Below, in pieces: positions 51,256 through 60,414 of a stretch of 64,000 nucleotides of DNA. The first letter of the stretch is position 1, and every line of letters begins with the position of its first letter. Position numbers and translations under genes: made by a program. Origin of the DNA: Tatumella sp. JGM118 (GTDB taxonomy: Bacteria; Pseudomonadota; Gammaproteobacteria; Enterobacterales; Enterobacteriaceae); the NCBI RefSeq assembly GCF_018257515.1, contig NZ_JAERJR010000004.1:124001-188000 (forward strand), in the 5' to 3' direction. A model generated the notes under the pieces. That model saw only the letters and a program-made list of their open reading frames with translations. It was not told the DNA's origin and did no database searches.

Positions 51256-52602
51256 ATGGTATCAGCACCAACACTTGTGGTTCTTCTGGTTCTTTCTATC
51301 TTTTTGCTTGTGTTTTTTATTGCCCGTTTGAAAATGCATGCCAGTATTGCACTGATTCTGTCGAGTCTGGCACTGGGACTGGCGACAAGGATCCCGCTGG
51401 AAAAATTAGTCTCTACTCTGGAAGACGGTATTGGCAGCACCTTATCTTATCTGGCCCTGATTATGGCGTTTGGCGGTGTACTGGGTAAGATGCTGGACGA
51501 CTCGGGAGGAGCGGAGCAGATTGCCAGAACTTTACTCAGAAAAGCCGGTAAACAAAACGCGGCCTGGGTCATGGCAGGGATCGGATTCATTGTCGGAATT
51601 CCTATTTTTTCAGATGTCGGCTTTATTCTGATGGTGCCGCTGGTCGCCGTGATTGCCAAAAATGCGGGTATGTCGAGAATGAAGATTGGCGTACCGCTGC
51701 TGGTCTCTCTGCATGCTATTCACTGTATTGTTCCCCCGCATCCGGCGGCGACGGCAGTTACAGAAATACTGCATGCGGATATCGGAAAAGTGATTATGAC
51801 GGGCATGCCGCTGGCATTGCTGTGTGCACTGATGGCAACCAGTTATATTATTTTGCTCTCGCGTAACTCTTCGGTATCACCTGTCCTTGCAGATGAAGTG
51901 ATTGCCGGCCCTCACCAGAATGCCAGTGACAGTGAGTTACCAGGGTTCGGGATCACCTTGCTGACTATCCTTATGCCCCTGGTGTTTATGGTCAGTAAAA
52001 CCATTCTTGCTGCGTTACTGCCTGCCGGTAACCCATTACGACCTTTATTCGATTTTTTAGGTAACCCGTTTACCGCACTGCTTATTTCGGTCATTTTTGC
52101 CTACTGGAGCCTGGGGTTAGCCAGAGGGAAAAAAGCAGGCGAATTGAGCTTTCTGACCGGGAAAAGTTATCGTCAGATTGCCAATGTGATGCTGATTATC
52201 GGCAGCGGGGGGGCATTTAACGCGGTGATCACTGCCAGTGGTATCAGCCATACGTTGGGTATAATGATCGGTGAACTGCCGGTCAGCCCGGTAATCCTGG
52301 CCTGGTTATTAACGGGGCTTATTCATCTTGCGGTGGGTTCAGCAACGGTCGCAATGCTGGGCTCGTCCGCGATTATTCTGCCTCTTCTGCAAAGCAATCC
52401 GGCGCTCAATCCGGTCGCCATGACTATTGCCATCGGTAGCGGGGGGCTGGGGTTTGTCCAGTTTACGGACAGTCTGATCTGGCTGGGAAAAGAATATCTG
52501 GGGCTTTCTCTGGCGAATGCCCTGAAGAGTATTTCTGTCGCTACGATGATTGCTTCTCTGATTGGTCTGAGTGGCGCGTTATTAATGCAATACGGCGTCT
52601 GA
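51256..52602 (+). CDS. GntP-family permease
   Basis: Inner-membrane proton symporter of the gluconate permease family, 448 residues with 12-14 predicted membrane segments. Conserved features are ATRIPLEKLVSTLEDGIG, FGGVLGKMLDDSGGAEQIA, VGIPIFSDVGFILMVPL, HAIHCIVPPHPAATAV and GSGGLGFVQFTDSLIW. Family members carry gluconate, idonate or related hydroxy acids; in this cluster the substrate could be a hydroxyproline- or sugar-acid-like compound. First gene of the GntR-regulated cluster. Confidence 0.9.
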   Translation: MVSAPTLVVLLVLSIFLLVFFIARLKMHASIALILSSLALGLATRIPLEKLVSTLEDGIGSTLSYLALIMAFGGVLGKMLDDSGGAEQIARTLLRKAGKQNAAWVMAGIGFIVGIPIFSDVGFILMVPLVAVIAKNAGMSRMKIGVPLLVSLHAIHCIVPPHPAATAVTEILHADIGKVIMTGMPLALLCALMATSYIILLSRNSSVSPVLADEVIAGPHQNASDSELPGFGITLLTILMPLVFMVSKTILAALLPAGNPLRPLFDFLGNPFTALLISVIFAYWSLGLARGKKAGELSFLTGKSYRQIANVMLIIGSGGAFNAVITASGISHTLGIMIGELPVSPVILAWLLTGLIHLAVGSATVAMLGSSAIILPLLQSNPALNPVAMTIAIGSGGLGFVQFTDSLIWLGKEYLGLSLANALKSISVATMIASLIGLSGALLMQYGV

Positions 52603-52639
52603 CAGAATATGCAGGCTGTATTACCGGGGCAGGTAAAGA

Positions 52640-52665
52640 CGGTATCACCGCGGCGGGTGATACCG
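52640..52665. terminator. Convergent terminator between the GntP and MFS genes
   Basis: Perfect 10-bp stem CGGTATCACC/GGTGATACCG with a 6-nt loop, followed by TCTTT on the minus strand. It lies between two convergent stops. Confidence 0.65.
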
Positions 52666-52671
52666 TGCTAC

Positions 52672-53823
52672 TTAAAATCTGAGTCTGAAGGCACCGGCGA
52701 TGATACAGATCATCGAGACAGACATGCAGAGGAAGGCGACCTGCAGGCTGGTCATATTGGCGATAAAACCGATAAGTGCCGGCCCCATCAGGATGCCGAG
52801 GTAACCGACAGTGGAAACAAAGGCAACCGACATATTGGAAGGCATAATGGTCTCTTTGCCCGCCAGGGTGGTCAGGACGGGGGCCACGTTCGCCGCGCCG
52901 ATACCGATAAATGCAAAGCCGAGCAACGAAAATAGCCATCCGGGGAGGTAGACGGCAATGGCAAAACCGGCCATCGCAAATACGCCGCTCAGTATCAGTA
53001 CTTTTTGCCGGCCCAGAGCGTTGACGATGACGTCACCGGATAAACGCATGATGGCCATGGCAGTACCGAAGACGGCATAACCCCAGCCGGCATGTTCCAG
53101 TTGTACGTGCCGGTGAGCTGTCAGCCAGATCCCGCCCCAGTCGAGCATTGAGCCTTCCGCAAGAAAACAGACCATACACATGACCGAGATAATGACCAGA
53201 CGCAGATTAATCCGGAGCGGGGAACCGGATTTCTCTTCATTAGAAGCGAAAGGTAAAAGAGACTTTCCGGTGGCCGAAATGATGATAAGAATCAGAATGA
53301 TAGCAGCAAATGCAAACTGAAGAGGCGAAAACCCTGAACTTAAAATCAGACTCCCCCCTGCGGAACCGGCAATTCCCCCTACGCTGAATAATCCGTGGAA
53401 CCCGGACATCAGGGGTTTATCGGATTTTTGCTCAACCAGCGCTCCCTGAATATTGACAGTAACATCGGTGAGGCCGACTCCGGCACCAAACAGCAACAAG
53501 GAAGGAACCATCAGGGATAACGTACTGACGGTTGCCAGCAAAGGAAGTGAAAGACAAATACTGGCGACACCGATAAGGATCATCGTTCTGCATCCGAACT
53601 TTCCGGCCAGTTTTCCTGAAAAAATCATGGTGATCAGTGAGCCACACCCCAGACAAAGCAGCAATAATCCCAGTAAGGCAGGATCAAGATTCAACCGGTG
53701 CTGAGCATAAGGCACAAGCGGTGCCCAGGCACCCATGGCAAACCCTGCGATGAAAAATGCTGCGCGGGTCGAAATCCTTTTACCGGCGGTATTAATATTG
53801 TTGGCAACCAGAGTATCAGCCAT
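52672..53823 (-). CDS. MFS transporter, YbjJ-like
   Basis: Inner-membrane MFS protein with 12 predicted segments, 383 residues. The N-terminal half contains GMAWAPLVPYA-like FAMGAWAPLVPYAQ and a LTDVTVNIQGALVEQ motif, and the C-terminal half VAFVSTVGYLGILMGPALIG, as in the YbjJ/FsrA-like family. Substrate unknown. A half-copy of the operator motif lies 25 bases upstream (GTATACGA at 53848-53855). Divergent from the GntR gene. Confidence 0.85.
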   Translation of the reverse strand: MADTLVANNINTAGKRISTRAAFFIAGFAMGAWAPLVPYAQHRLNLDPALLGLLLLCLGCGSLITMIFSGKLAGKFGCRTMILIGVASICLSLPLLATVSTLSLMVPSLLLFGAGVGLTDVTVNIQGALVEQKSDKPLMSGFHGLFSVGGIAGSAGGSLILSSGFSPLQFAFAAIILILIIISATGKSLLPFASNEEKSGSPLRINLRLVIISVMCMVCFLAEGSMLDWGGIWLTAHRHVQLEHAGWGYAVFGTAMAIMRLSGDVIVNALGRQKVLILSGVFAMAGFAIAVYLPGWLFSLLGFAFIGIGAANVAPVLTTLAGKETIMPSNMSVAFVSTVGYLGILMGPALIGFIANMTSLQVAFLCMSVSMICIIAGAFRLRF

Positions 53824-54108
53824 GACTTCTCCACGAAAAGGGATAAGGTATACGAAGTTGAACGCATAATATAGGCTGAAATTATAGATAACAATATGTT
53901 TGTATCAAGCAGACTGAGGTGATTGGCCTTTATATTCAGAAAATGATGATAAAGAAGACGACATTTATCTGAAAGTGATATCTTTCCCGGGGTTATGACC
54001 AGTATTTTTGTTAACTTTATGTATTGAAAGATAAAAAACAGAAACTGTTTGCCGGTAGTGAAGATGGCGATTGTCTGTGGCCCGTTGCTGGTGTTATTAT
54101 CAATCTAT

Positions 54109-54123
54109 GTATATGCAATATAC
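54109..54123. promoter_or_regulatory. Dyad GTATAT-GCA-ATATAC upstream of the GntR gene
   Basis: 15-bp palindrome with the same arm style and spacing as the other operators (TGTATA-N3-TATACA) but a different centre. It is 63 bases upstream of the regulator start, a fitting place for autoregulation. Confidence 0.45.
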
Positions 54124-54186
54124 TTTCCGATGCCTGGTAATAAAAAATTATTTCAGGTTGAACCATAGAATAAGAGGCACACTGAG

Positions 54187-54882
54187 TTGAGATTAAAATC
54201 AGAAATTCCTGACATTGGTTCAACGCCGTCAGCGTCGGTGATTATTTCTAAATATTTACGGGAAGCTATCATTTCCGGCGAGCTGGCTGAAAACGACCCC
54301 GTACGCCAGGATGTTATTGCCGGCCTGTTCAATGTCAGCAAAATTCCGGTGCGGGAAGCGTTAAAGATCCTGGAAGCCGAAGGTCTGGTCGTCTTTCATC
54401 GTAACCGCGGAGCAGTCGTTGCTACGATCACAGAGCCTGAGCTGGCCCAAATGTTTGAAGTCAGGGTGCTACTGGAGTCTGACATTATGAGGCTCGCGGT
54501 CCCGCGGATGACCGAAGGTCATCTGAAGAAGATTGCGAAAGCCTGTGATCGCTTTATCAATGAGGATGACCCCAGACGCTGGGCGGAACTGAACTGGGAA
54601 ATACACTACGCGTTCTACGAAGCGGCGAACCGGCCATTTATGATGGATATGATCCGCTCGATCCACGATAAAATCGAACGCTATCTGAGATTACAATTGT
54701 CTGTGGTTGACGGACTGATCGAAGCCGATATGGAGCATCGAAAAATCCTGCAGGCCTGTATAGACAAAGATGCGGAGAAAGCGGCCGGGTTGATGAAAGA
54801 GCATATTATCGGCGTATGCCGGGATCTCTATTCTCACCTGCCGGGTTTCACCGGATTCGACGAGACAAAAAAAGAGAAATAA
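54187..54882 (+). CDS. GntR/FCD-family transcriptional regulator
   Basis: Regulator of 231 residues, probably repressor of the cluster. The winged helix domain spans residues 15-85 (ISKYLREAIISGELAE, NVSKIPVREALKILEAEGLV). The all-helical FCD ligand-binding domain follows, with the metal/ligand residues in VRVLLESDIMRLAV, NWEIHYAFYEAAN and MEHRKILQACIDKD. Start is TTG at 54187 with GAGG 11 bases upstream; no ATG is near. Ligand unknown; in related clusters it is the pathway substrate. Confidence 0.88.
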   Translation: MRLKSEIPDIGSTPSASVIISKYLREAIISGELAENDPVRQDVIAGLFNVSKIPVREALKILEAEGLVVFHRNRGAVVATITEPELAQMFEVRVLLESDIMRLAVPRMTEGHLKKIAKACDRFINEDDPRRWAELNWEIHYAFYEAANRPFMMDMIRSIHDKIERYLRLQLSVVDGLIEADMEHRKILQACIDKDAEKAAGLMKEHIIGVCRDLYSHLPGFTGFDETKKEK

Positions 54883-54893
54883 ACCTCAATATC

Positions 54894-54919
54894 AAGGCAT
54901 CGTCAGGTGCCTTTTTTAT
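54894..54919 (+). terminator. Terminator after the GntR gene
   Basis: AAGGCATC-GTCA-GGTGCCTT (one G-U) followed by TTTTATT. Confidence 0.8.
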
Positions 54920-55179
54920 TGGGTCACGGGTTGCCCATCCCCGGGGGAGTGCAAATGTTGTTGTGCAGGGATAATTCTGTTTCACTTTGGTGTCGTCTGT
55001 GAATCCGCTTCTGTACTTCAGTCACTGAGTGACCTGTTGCGATGTGAAATCTGCCCGGGGAAGGGGCGCTTACTGTCTCGCCGTATTTTGTCCTGGTTAA
55101 CCGGTAGCCATTATTGCTGAGGTCCGGTGCCTGGCCGGCTAGCGGCCAGGCAGTGACAGTCTGCGTCTGCGGCCGGGGG

Positions 55180-56286
55180 TTAGATCCCTACAGTAAAGAG
55201 CGGCTTGCCCAGTTTATCGGTATTGATTTCAATCCCAAGACCCGGGCCTGTAGGTGCCGAGCCAAAACCTTGTGAAGAACGGGGCGTGTAGTCAGCCAGA
55301 TGGCCGTCGGTCCAGTCATTAAAGAAAGGCGTCATTAATAGGGATTCCGGTCGGGTGGTGGCCGCAATATGGCTGGTGGCGGCGGTGATAATATCGCCTC
55401 CCCACATATCTTCCACCGAGACTGCCATATTCAGATCCTGGATCAGGTCACGGGCTTTTACCAGATTGGTGAGGCCGCCCAGCTTACCGAATTTGATGTT
55501 AACCGAGACTGCGTTGGCCTCGTACTTCGCGCGGTACACTTCGTCATGATTAACGATAGATTCGTCGAGAACCAGTGGCAGAGAAGAGTTACGGGAGGCC
55601 AGAATACAATCGGCGGTACTGCGGCAGGGTTGTTCGACGAAGACAGGCAGGCCGTTGAGTCCCTGGAAGGCCATCCGTGCGGAAGCCAGAGACCAGCCGC
55701 CGTTAGAATCGGCAACGATAATCGTTTTATCATCCCCGGCTTCGACACTGGCCCGTGTACGTGCAATATCTTCAAAAGGGTCATTACCGACCTTTAGCTG
55801 GAACCGGTTGATACCGGCCGCACGCCGGCTTTTAATATAGTCTGCCATCGATTCCGGCGAACCCAGCGGAACGGCCTCATAGAGAGGGAAAGACTCATTC
55901 AGTACGCCGCCGATAAGGGCAGAAATTGGCCGGTTTAATGACTTACCAAAAATATCCCAGCAGGCGATATCGATCGGACTTTTTGCAAATTCCTGGCCCA
56001 TCAGGGTGGCGTTCATGATCCGGTTGATACCGGAAATATTGGTCGGATCCGCCCCTAACAGAGCCGTACCCAGGTCCCTGATCGCCGTGCGGATACCTTC
56101 CGGGAAGGTCGGAAGGTACACTTTACCTAGCGTGGTTATTTCACCCCAGCCTTCAATACCTTCGTCGGTACGGATCCTCACCACAGTGCCATCCTCAGTG
56201 TCGGCCTTACGATCACCCGACATGATATAAGTACCATGAGCATAGCCCACCTGATAGCTGTAAACATCAATACCAATAATCTTCAT
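55180..56286 (-). CDS. Enolase-superfamily dehydratase, cis-3-hydroxy-L-proline dehydratase-like
   Basis: Mandelate racemase/muconate-lactonizing family enzyme, 368 residues from ATG 56286 (MKIIGIDVYSYQVGY) with GAGGAAAG upstream. Likely acid-base residues: K165 (RFQLKVG) and K265 (NIKFGKLGG). Metal ligands: D193 (VADSNGGW), E219 (FVEQPC) and D241 (LVLDES). The N-terminal cap has GTYIMSGDR, which I associate with the cis-3-hydroxyproline dehydratase and hydroxyproline betaine epimerase groups. The divergent reductase, a partner known for cis-3-hydroxy-L-proline (dehydration to delta1-pyrroline-2-carboxylate), supports this. A sugar-acid dehydratase remains possible. Confidence 0.7.
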   Translation of the reverse strand: MKIIGIDVYSYQVGYAHGTYIMSGDRKADTEDGTVVRIRTDEGIEGWGEITTLGKVYLPTFPEGIRTAIRDLGTALLGADPTNISGINRIMNATLMGQEFAKSPIDIACWDIFGKSLNRPISALIGGVLNESFPLYEAVPLGSPESMADYIKSRRAAGINRFQLKVGNDPFEDIARTRASVEAGDDKTIIVADSNGGWSLASARMAFQGLNGLPVFVEQPCRSTADCILASRNSSLPLVLDESIVNHDEVYRAKYEANAVSVNIKFGKLGGLTNLVKARDLIQDLNMAVSVEDMWGGDIITAATSHIAATTRPESLLMTPFFNDWTDGHLADYTPRSSQGFGSAPTGPGLGIEINTDKLGKPLFTVGI

Positions 56287-56410
56287 TGTCTGACTTTCCT
56301 CAAGCTGGTTTTCTGTTATTCCGGATCGGGCATTCAGGACCGGATTGATGCAGAGTGATACGTCAACCTGTTGTTGCACCTTCAGTCTTTGCAATTTCAG
56401 TTGCTATGAA

Positions 56411-56421
56411 ATATCGTATAC
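56411..56421 (-). promoter_or_regulatory. GntR-type operator candidate, copy 2 (dehydratase/reductase promoters)
   Basis: Exact GTATACGATAT on the minus strand, midway between the divergent starts of the dehydratase (56286) and the reductase (56525), so one site could control both. Confidence 0.65.
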
Positions 56422-56524
56422 TAAATACTTTTTGTGTCCAGCATGTATTAAGCCCGCTGACATAGAAAACGCGTATCTTTGCGTAATAATACTCAGTACT
56501 TTAACCCCCTGACGGAAGGCCATC

Positions 56525-57529
56525 ATGAAGACGCTATCGCTGAAAGAAGTATCCACTATCGCAAAAAACGTTCTTAAAAAACATGGTTTTAGTGAAGAAT
56601 GTGCTGCGGTGATCGCTAAAACGATGACGGCCGGAGAGCGTGATGGTTGTGCCTCTCATGGTATTTATCGCCTTCTGGGGTGCATTCATACCCTGAAAGC
56701 GGGAAAAGTCATTCCGGATGCGACACCTGAAATCAGGGATGTGGCACCGGCAATCGTCGCGGTGGATGCAAAAGGGGGATTCTCCCAGCCAGCTTTTGAG
56801 AAAGGTTTTCCTGTGTTATGCGATAAAGCAAAATCTCAGGGGATAGCGGCACTGGCGATCAATAATTGCGTCCATTTCTCCGCATTATGGGTGGAAATTG
56901 AAATGCTGACAGCACAAGGCCTGGTGGCCATCGCCTGTAATCCGAGCCATGCATGGGTGACCCCGCATGGCGGCAAAAAGCCCTTGCTGGGAACTAACCC
57001 CATCGCCTTTGGCTGGCCACGGGCCGGTAAAGATCCTTATGTGTTTGATTTCGCCACCAGCGCGATAGCCCGCGGAGAAATTGAGCTACATAAAAGGCAC
57101 GGTACACCTTTGCAGCCGGGCTGGGCGGTCGATGCTCAGGGCGAAGCGACCACCGATCCACAGCAAGCGCTTGACGGGGCGATGCTGACCTTTGGGGGAC
57201 ATAAAGGGTCAGCGTTATCGACCATGATCGAGTTACTGGCAGGCCCGTTAATTGGCGATCTGACCAGTCCGGAATCGATGCAGCATGATAATCATGCGGG
57301 AGCCTCCCCGTATCATGGTGAACTGATTATTGCATTCTCCCCTGAAAAATTCCTCGGGGACGGTGTGGCAGCGCATATGGCCAGGGCAGAGGACTTCTTT
57401 GCTCATTTTGAAGAGGATAATGTCAGAATGCCTTCACAACGACGTTTTACTGCGCGGAAAAAGTCTTTACAGCAAGGAGTTGAGATCTCAGACGATCTTT
57501 ATAAAGAGATCATGGCATTGCTGGAATAA
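56525..57529 (+). CDS. Delta1-pyrroline-2-carboxylate/delta1-piperideine-2-carboxylate reductase-type enzyme
   Basis: Member of the malate/L-lactate dehydrogenase-like (Ldh2/DpkA) NAD(P)H-dependent reductases, 334 residues. Family features are ERDGCASHGIYRLLGC, AINNCVHFSALW, the cofactor-site PIAFGWPR and GGHKGSALSTMIELLAG. HGIYR is characteristic of the imine-reducing subgroup rather than malate dehydrogenases. It would reduce delta1-pyrroline-2-carboxylate to L-proline in the cytoplasm, the step after cis-3-hydroxy-L-proline dehydration. Divergent from the dehydratase gene. Confidence 0.78.
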   Translation: MKTLSLKEVSTIAKNVLKKHGFSEECAAVIAKTMTAGERDGCASHGIYRLLGCIHTLKAGKVIPDATPEIRDVAPAIVAVDAKGGFSQPAFEKGFPVLCDKAKSQGIAALAINNCVHFSALWVEIEMLTAQGLVAIACNPSHAWVTPHGGKKPLLGTNPIAFGWPRAGKDPYVFDFATSAIARGEIELHKRHGTPLQPGWAVDAQGEATTDPQQALDGAMLTFGGHKGSALSTMIELLAGPLIGDLTSPESMQHDNHAGASPYHGELIIAFSPEKFLGDGVAAHMARAEDFFAHFEEDNVRMPSQRRFTARKKSLQQGVEISDDLYKEIMALLE

Positions 57530-57715
57530 CAGACGGGTGTTTATTGTACAGTCCGGAGGCTAAGCATACACGTGTAATAACCTCCGGAACCCGTGTCGCG
57601 TTAAATACCCTCGCTTTCCGGTGGCAGAGTCGTGGCCGCAGAAGCTGATATTTCCCGGAATGCTCCGGCAGGGCGGCGATTACCTTCCGGGCGAATAGCT
57701 TGAGCCGCAAGGGAT

Positions 57716-58411
57716 TTATTTTCTGAGGCGTGAAGCGGCCTTTATCGTCGCCTGACGTCTTTTTTCCATAAAAGGTGCAGCCTGCGCCCGGGCTTTTTTA
57801 AGCTCGTCTTCAGAGGCGAATTCGGGAGAGCCGCACAGGAAAGGAGGCGCCGGATCATATTCCATCTGCAACTGAATATTCCGGGCGATGGCTTCACCCA
57901 GGACTTCAGCAACGACATAGAGTGCAAAATCTATCCCTGAGGTCACTCCGGCCCCGGTGATACGATTGCGATCACGAACGATGCGCTGGCTGACAGGAGT
58001 GGCCCCTAATAAGGTTAATTGATCCAGAGAGGCCCAGTGTGTGGTGGCACGAAATCCCGTCAGCAGACCTGCCGCTCCTAACAGTAATGATCCGGTACAG
58101 ACCGAGGTAATCAGGCAGGCCTGCTGGCTTTGGGTCCGGATAAATGACAGTACATCTTCATCGTCCATTAGCCCGACCTGTCCGGGCCCTCCGGGAATAC
58201 AAATAATATCCAGTGGCGGACAGGTATCCAGAGTGGTCGTTGGCAGGATAGCCATGCCCCGGTCAGACACCACGGGGTGCAGATCTTTCCAGATCAAATG
58301 AACGGTGGTCCCCGGTGCTCTGACGAAAACTTCATAGGGGCCGGTGAGATCCAGCTGCGTCAGTGACGGGAATAACAGCAGACCAATAGAGATACTTTCT
58401 GAATGACCCAT
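57716..58411 (-). CDS. DJ-1/PfpI family protein, isonitrile hydratase-like
   Basis: 231 residues from the ATG at 58411 (MGHSESISIGLLLFP), with GAGG upstream; the open frame extends 25 codons further. Class I glutamine amidotransferase-like fold with nucleophile cysteine in SVCTGSLLLGAAGLL and a conserved aspartate in LDLTGPYEVF. It resembles Pseudomonas isonitrile hydratase (InhA) along most of its length, including ATTHWAS and GVTSGIDFAL. That enzyme turns isonitriles into N-formamides. Its role in this cluster is unclear; the fold also covers glyoxalases and other hydratases. Confidence 0.75.
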   Translation of the reverse strand: MGHSESISIGLLLFPSLTQLDLTGPYEVFVRAPGTTVHLIWKDLHPVVSDRGMAILPTTTLDTCPPLDIICIPGGPGQVGLMDDEDVLSFIRTQSQQACLITSVCTGSLLLGAAGLLTGFRATTHWASLDQLTLLGATPVSQRIVRDRNRITGAGVTSGIDFALYVVAEVLGEAIARNIQLQMEYDPAPPFLCGSPEFASEDELKKARAQAAPFMEKRRQATIKAASRLRK

Positions 58412-58584
58412 GATCACCTCGTTTGCAGAATACAGACAAAATATCCGTTTCCCGGTAAAGGTAAGTGCTCTTGATGGGTAAGGCAAACATTCGATGAAGC
58501 CTGATACACTCCGCTATTTGAATCAGTATTATCTTCTGTGGGGAAAGATCCCGGGGATAATGTAATGATATTTGACATCCTAAT

Positions 58585-58599
58585 TGTATACGATATACA
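58585..58599 (+). promoter_or_regulatory. GntR-type operator candidate, copy 3 (best palindrome)
   Basis: TGTATA-CGA-TATACA, a perfect dyad containing GTATACGATAT. It lies in the divergent gap between the isonitrile hydratase-like gene and the dehydrogenase gene. Confidence 0.7.
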
Positions 58600-58717
58600 T
58601 TGAATTTATCGGAAGCGCTTTATCTACGACGCTCAATCTTATGAGTCCGGGGCAATGCTTTATCTCTTATTTTTAGCACGGGATGTCAGCCAGTATAGAA
58701 GTTGCACCTTCAGTGAC

Positions 58718-58728
58718 GTATACGATAT
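58718..58728 (+). promoter_or_regulatory. GntR-type operator candidate, copy 4 (dehydrogenase gene)
   Basis: Exact GTATACGATAT, 127 bases upstream of the dehydrogenase start and 133 bases from copy 3, so two sites serve this gap. Confidence 0.65.
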
Positions 58729-58854
58729 CTCTTATTTATGAGGGGGTGAGATCCTCGTTATGCAACGGACATCGTGACACCCGATCGTTGCAGGCCACAT
58801 AGCTGATTACGGCGCTTCATATTTCTTTTTTGCTTTATCTTGCAGGAGTATTTA

Positions 58855-60414
58855 ATGAACCAGAATACCGGTAAACAGTTTATTAACGGACAGCGGGTCT
58901 CCAGCGGAGCGGCTGAACTTGTGAGTATCGATGCCGGCAGCGGAAAACCGTTACCTTATACTTTTTATCAGGCGACACCGGAAGAAGCAGACAGGGCGGC
59001 CGAAGCTGCAGATGAGGCTTTTTATGCTTACTCTACTCTCCCGCTGAGCCAGCGGGCTCGTTTTCTCGAAGCGATTGCAGAACAGATTGAAGCACTGGGC
59101 GAAGATTTTATTTCCATCGTTTGTGAAGAATCGGGATTACCGGCGGCACGAATTGCCGGCGAACGGGCACGCACTGCGAATCAGATGCGTATGTTTGCTG
59201 CGTCAGTCCGGGACGGCAGTTTTCTCGGCGTACGAATAGATACCTTCGAAGGTACCGGTAAGCCGGCCCTGCGTCAGATGAATATCGGTATCGGTCCGGT
59301 GGCAGTGTTCGGAGCCAGTAACTTCCCGCTGGCATTTTCCACGGCGGGCGGAGATACCGCATCGGCATTAGCCGCCGGGTGTCCGGTGGTTTTCAAAGCA
59401 CACTCCGGGCATATGAGAACGGCTGAAGTGATTGCTGAGGCTATTCTGACTGCTGCAGAGCAGTGCGATGTTCCGGCCGGGGTATTTAATATGATCTTCG
59501 GAGGGAGAATCGGCGCAAAACTGGTCGAACATCCGCGGATCAAAGCCGTGGGTTTTACCGGTTCCCTGCATGGTGGTAAGGCGTTAATTAATATTGCCAA
59601 TGCACGACCGGATCCTATTCCAGTGTTCGCTGAGATGTCGAGTATTAACCCGGTGATCATGCTGGACGGGATCATGGAAAGCAGCGCGGAAAAACTGGCC
59701 GAAGAGACTGTCGCCTCATTTACGATGGGAACCGGACAGTTTTGCACCAAACCCGGGCTAATTATCGGCTTTGCGTCCGAAGGGTTTAACCGTTTTGTCG
59801 ATAAATTAACCGCTACCGTCGGGGCATTATCGCCGATGATGATGCTGAATCCTTCCACACTGCATTCCTATAACGAACGAAAAGCCCTGTTCGATAACAC
59901 TCCGGAACTGACGCTGCTGGCTAGCGGGCAGGCCGAAGAGAATCGGGCACAGGCGGCTTTATACCGTGCGGATGCGGCGTTTGTGGCCGGTAAAAATCCT
60001 TTGGTTCAGGAAGAGATTTTTGGTCCTGCAGCCATCGTCATCAGTGTTGAGAGCAAAGAGGCATTATTGCAGGTATTATCTGCCCTGCAGGGACAACTGA
60101 CGGTGACGTTGTTTGGTGAAGACCAGGAAATCGCTGAATCAGGCTATCTGGTGAATACCTTGCAATCGTTAGCCGGACGTTTGATTGTCAATGGCTATCC
60201 CACCGGGGTCGAAGTGTGCCAGGCGATGGTTCACGGTGGTCCGTGGCCCGCGACATCGGATGCCAGAGGAACTTCCGTCGGCTCATTAGCGATTAACCGT
60301 TTCCTGCGTCCGGTCTGTTTCCAGAACTACCCGGAAAGCCTGCTGCCCCAGGCCCTGAAAGATAGCAATCCGCTGCAGATCACCCGTTTAGTGAATGGTG
60401 TGATGCAAAAATAA
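58855..60414 (+). CDS. 2-ketoglutarate semialdehyde (2,5-dioxovalerate) dehydrogenase
   Basis: NAD(P)-dependent aldehyde dehydrogenase of the KGSADH type, 519 residues from the ATG at 58855, six bases after GGAG. Conserved motifs are GPVAVFGASNFPLAFSTAGG (cofactor fold), FKAHSGH, VGFTGSLHGGKAL, the general-base Glu in VFAEMSSINPV and the catalytic Cys in GTGQFCTKPG. It oxidises alpha-ketoglutarate semialdehyde to 2-oxoglutarate, the last step of trans-4-hydroxyproline, L-arabinose or glucarate breakdown. The upstream steps of those pathways are not seen here except for the dehydratase. Confidence 0.88.
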   Translation: MNQNTGKQFINGQRVSSGAAELVSIDAGSGKPLPYTFYQATPEEADRAAEAADEAFYAYSTLPLSQRARFLEAIAEQIEALGEDFISIVCEESGLPAARIAGERARTANQMRMFAASVRDGSFLGVRIDTFEGTGKPALRQMNIGIGPVAVFGASNFPLAFSTAGGDTASALAAGCPVVFKAHSGHMRTAEVIAEAILTAAEQCDVPAGVFNMIFGGRIGAKLVEHPRIKAVGFTGSLHGGKALINIANARPDPIPVFAEMSSINPVIMLDGIMESSAEKLAEETVASFTMGTGQFCTKPGLIIGFASEGFNRFVDKLTATVGALSPMMMLNPSTLHSYNERKALFDNTPELTLLASGQAEENRAQAALYRADAAFVAGKNPLVQEEIFGPAAIVISVESKEALLQVLSALQGQLTVTLFGEDQEIAESGYLVNTLQSLAGRLIVNGYPTGVEVCQAMVHGGPWPATSDARGTSVGSLAINRFLRPVCFQNYPESLLPQALKDSNPLQITRLVNGVMQK

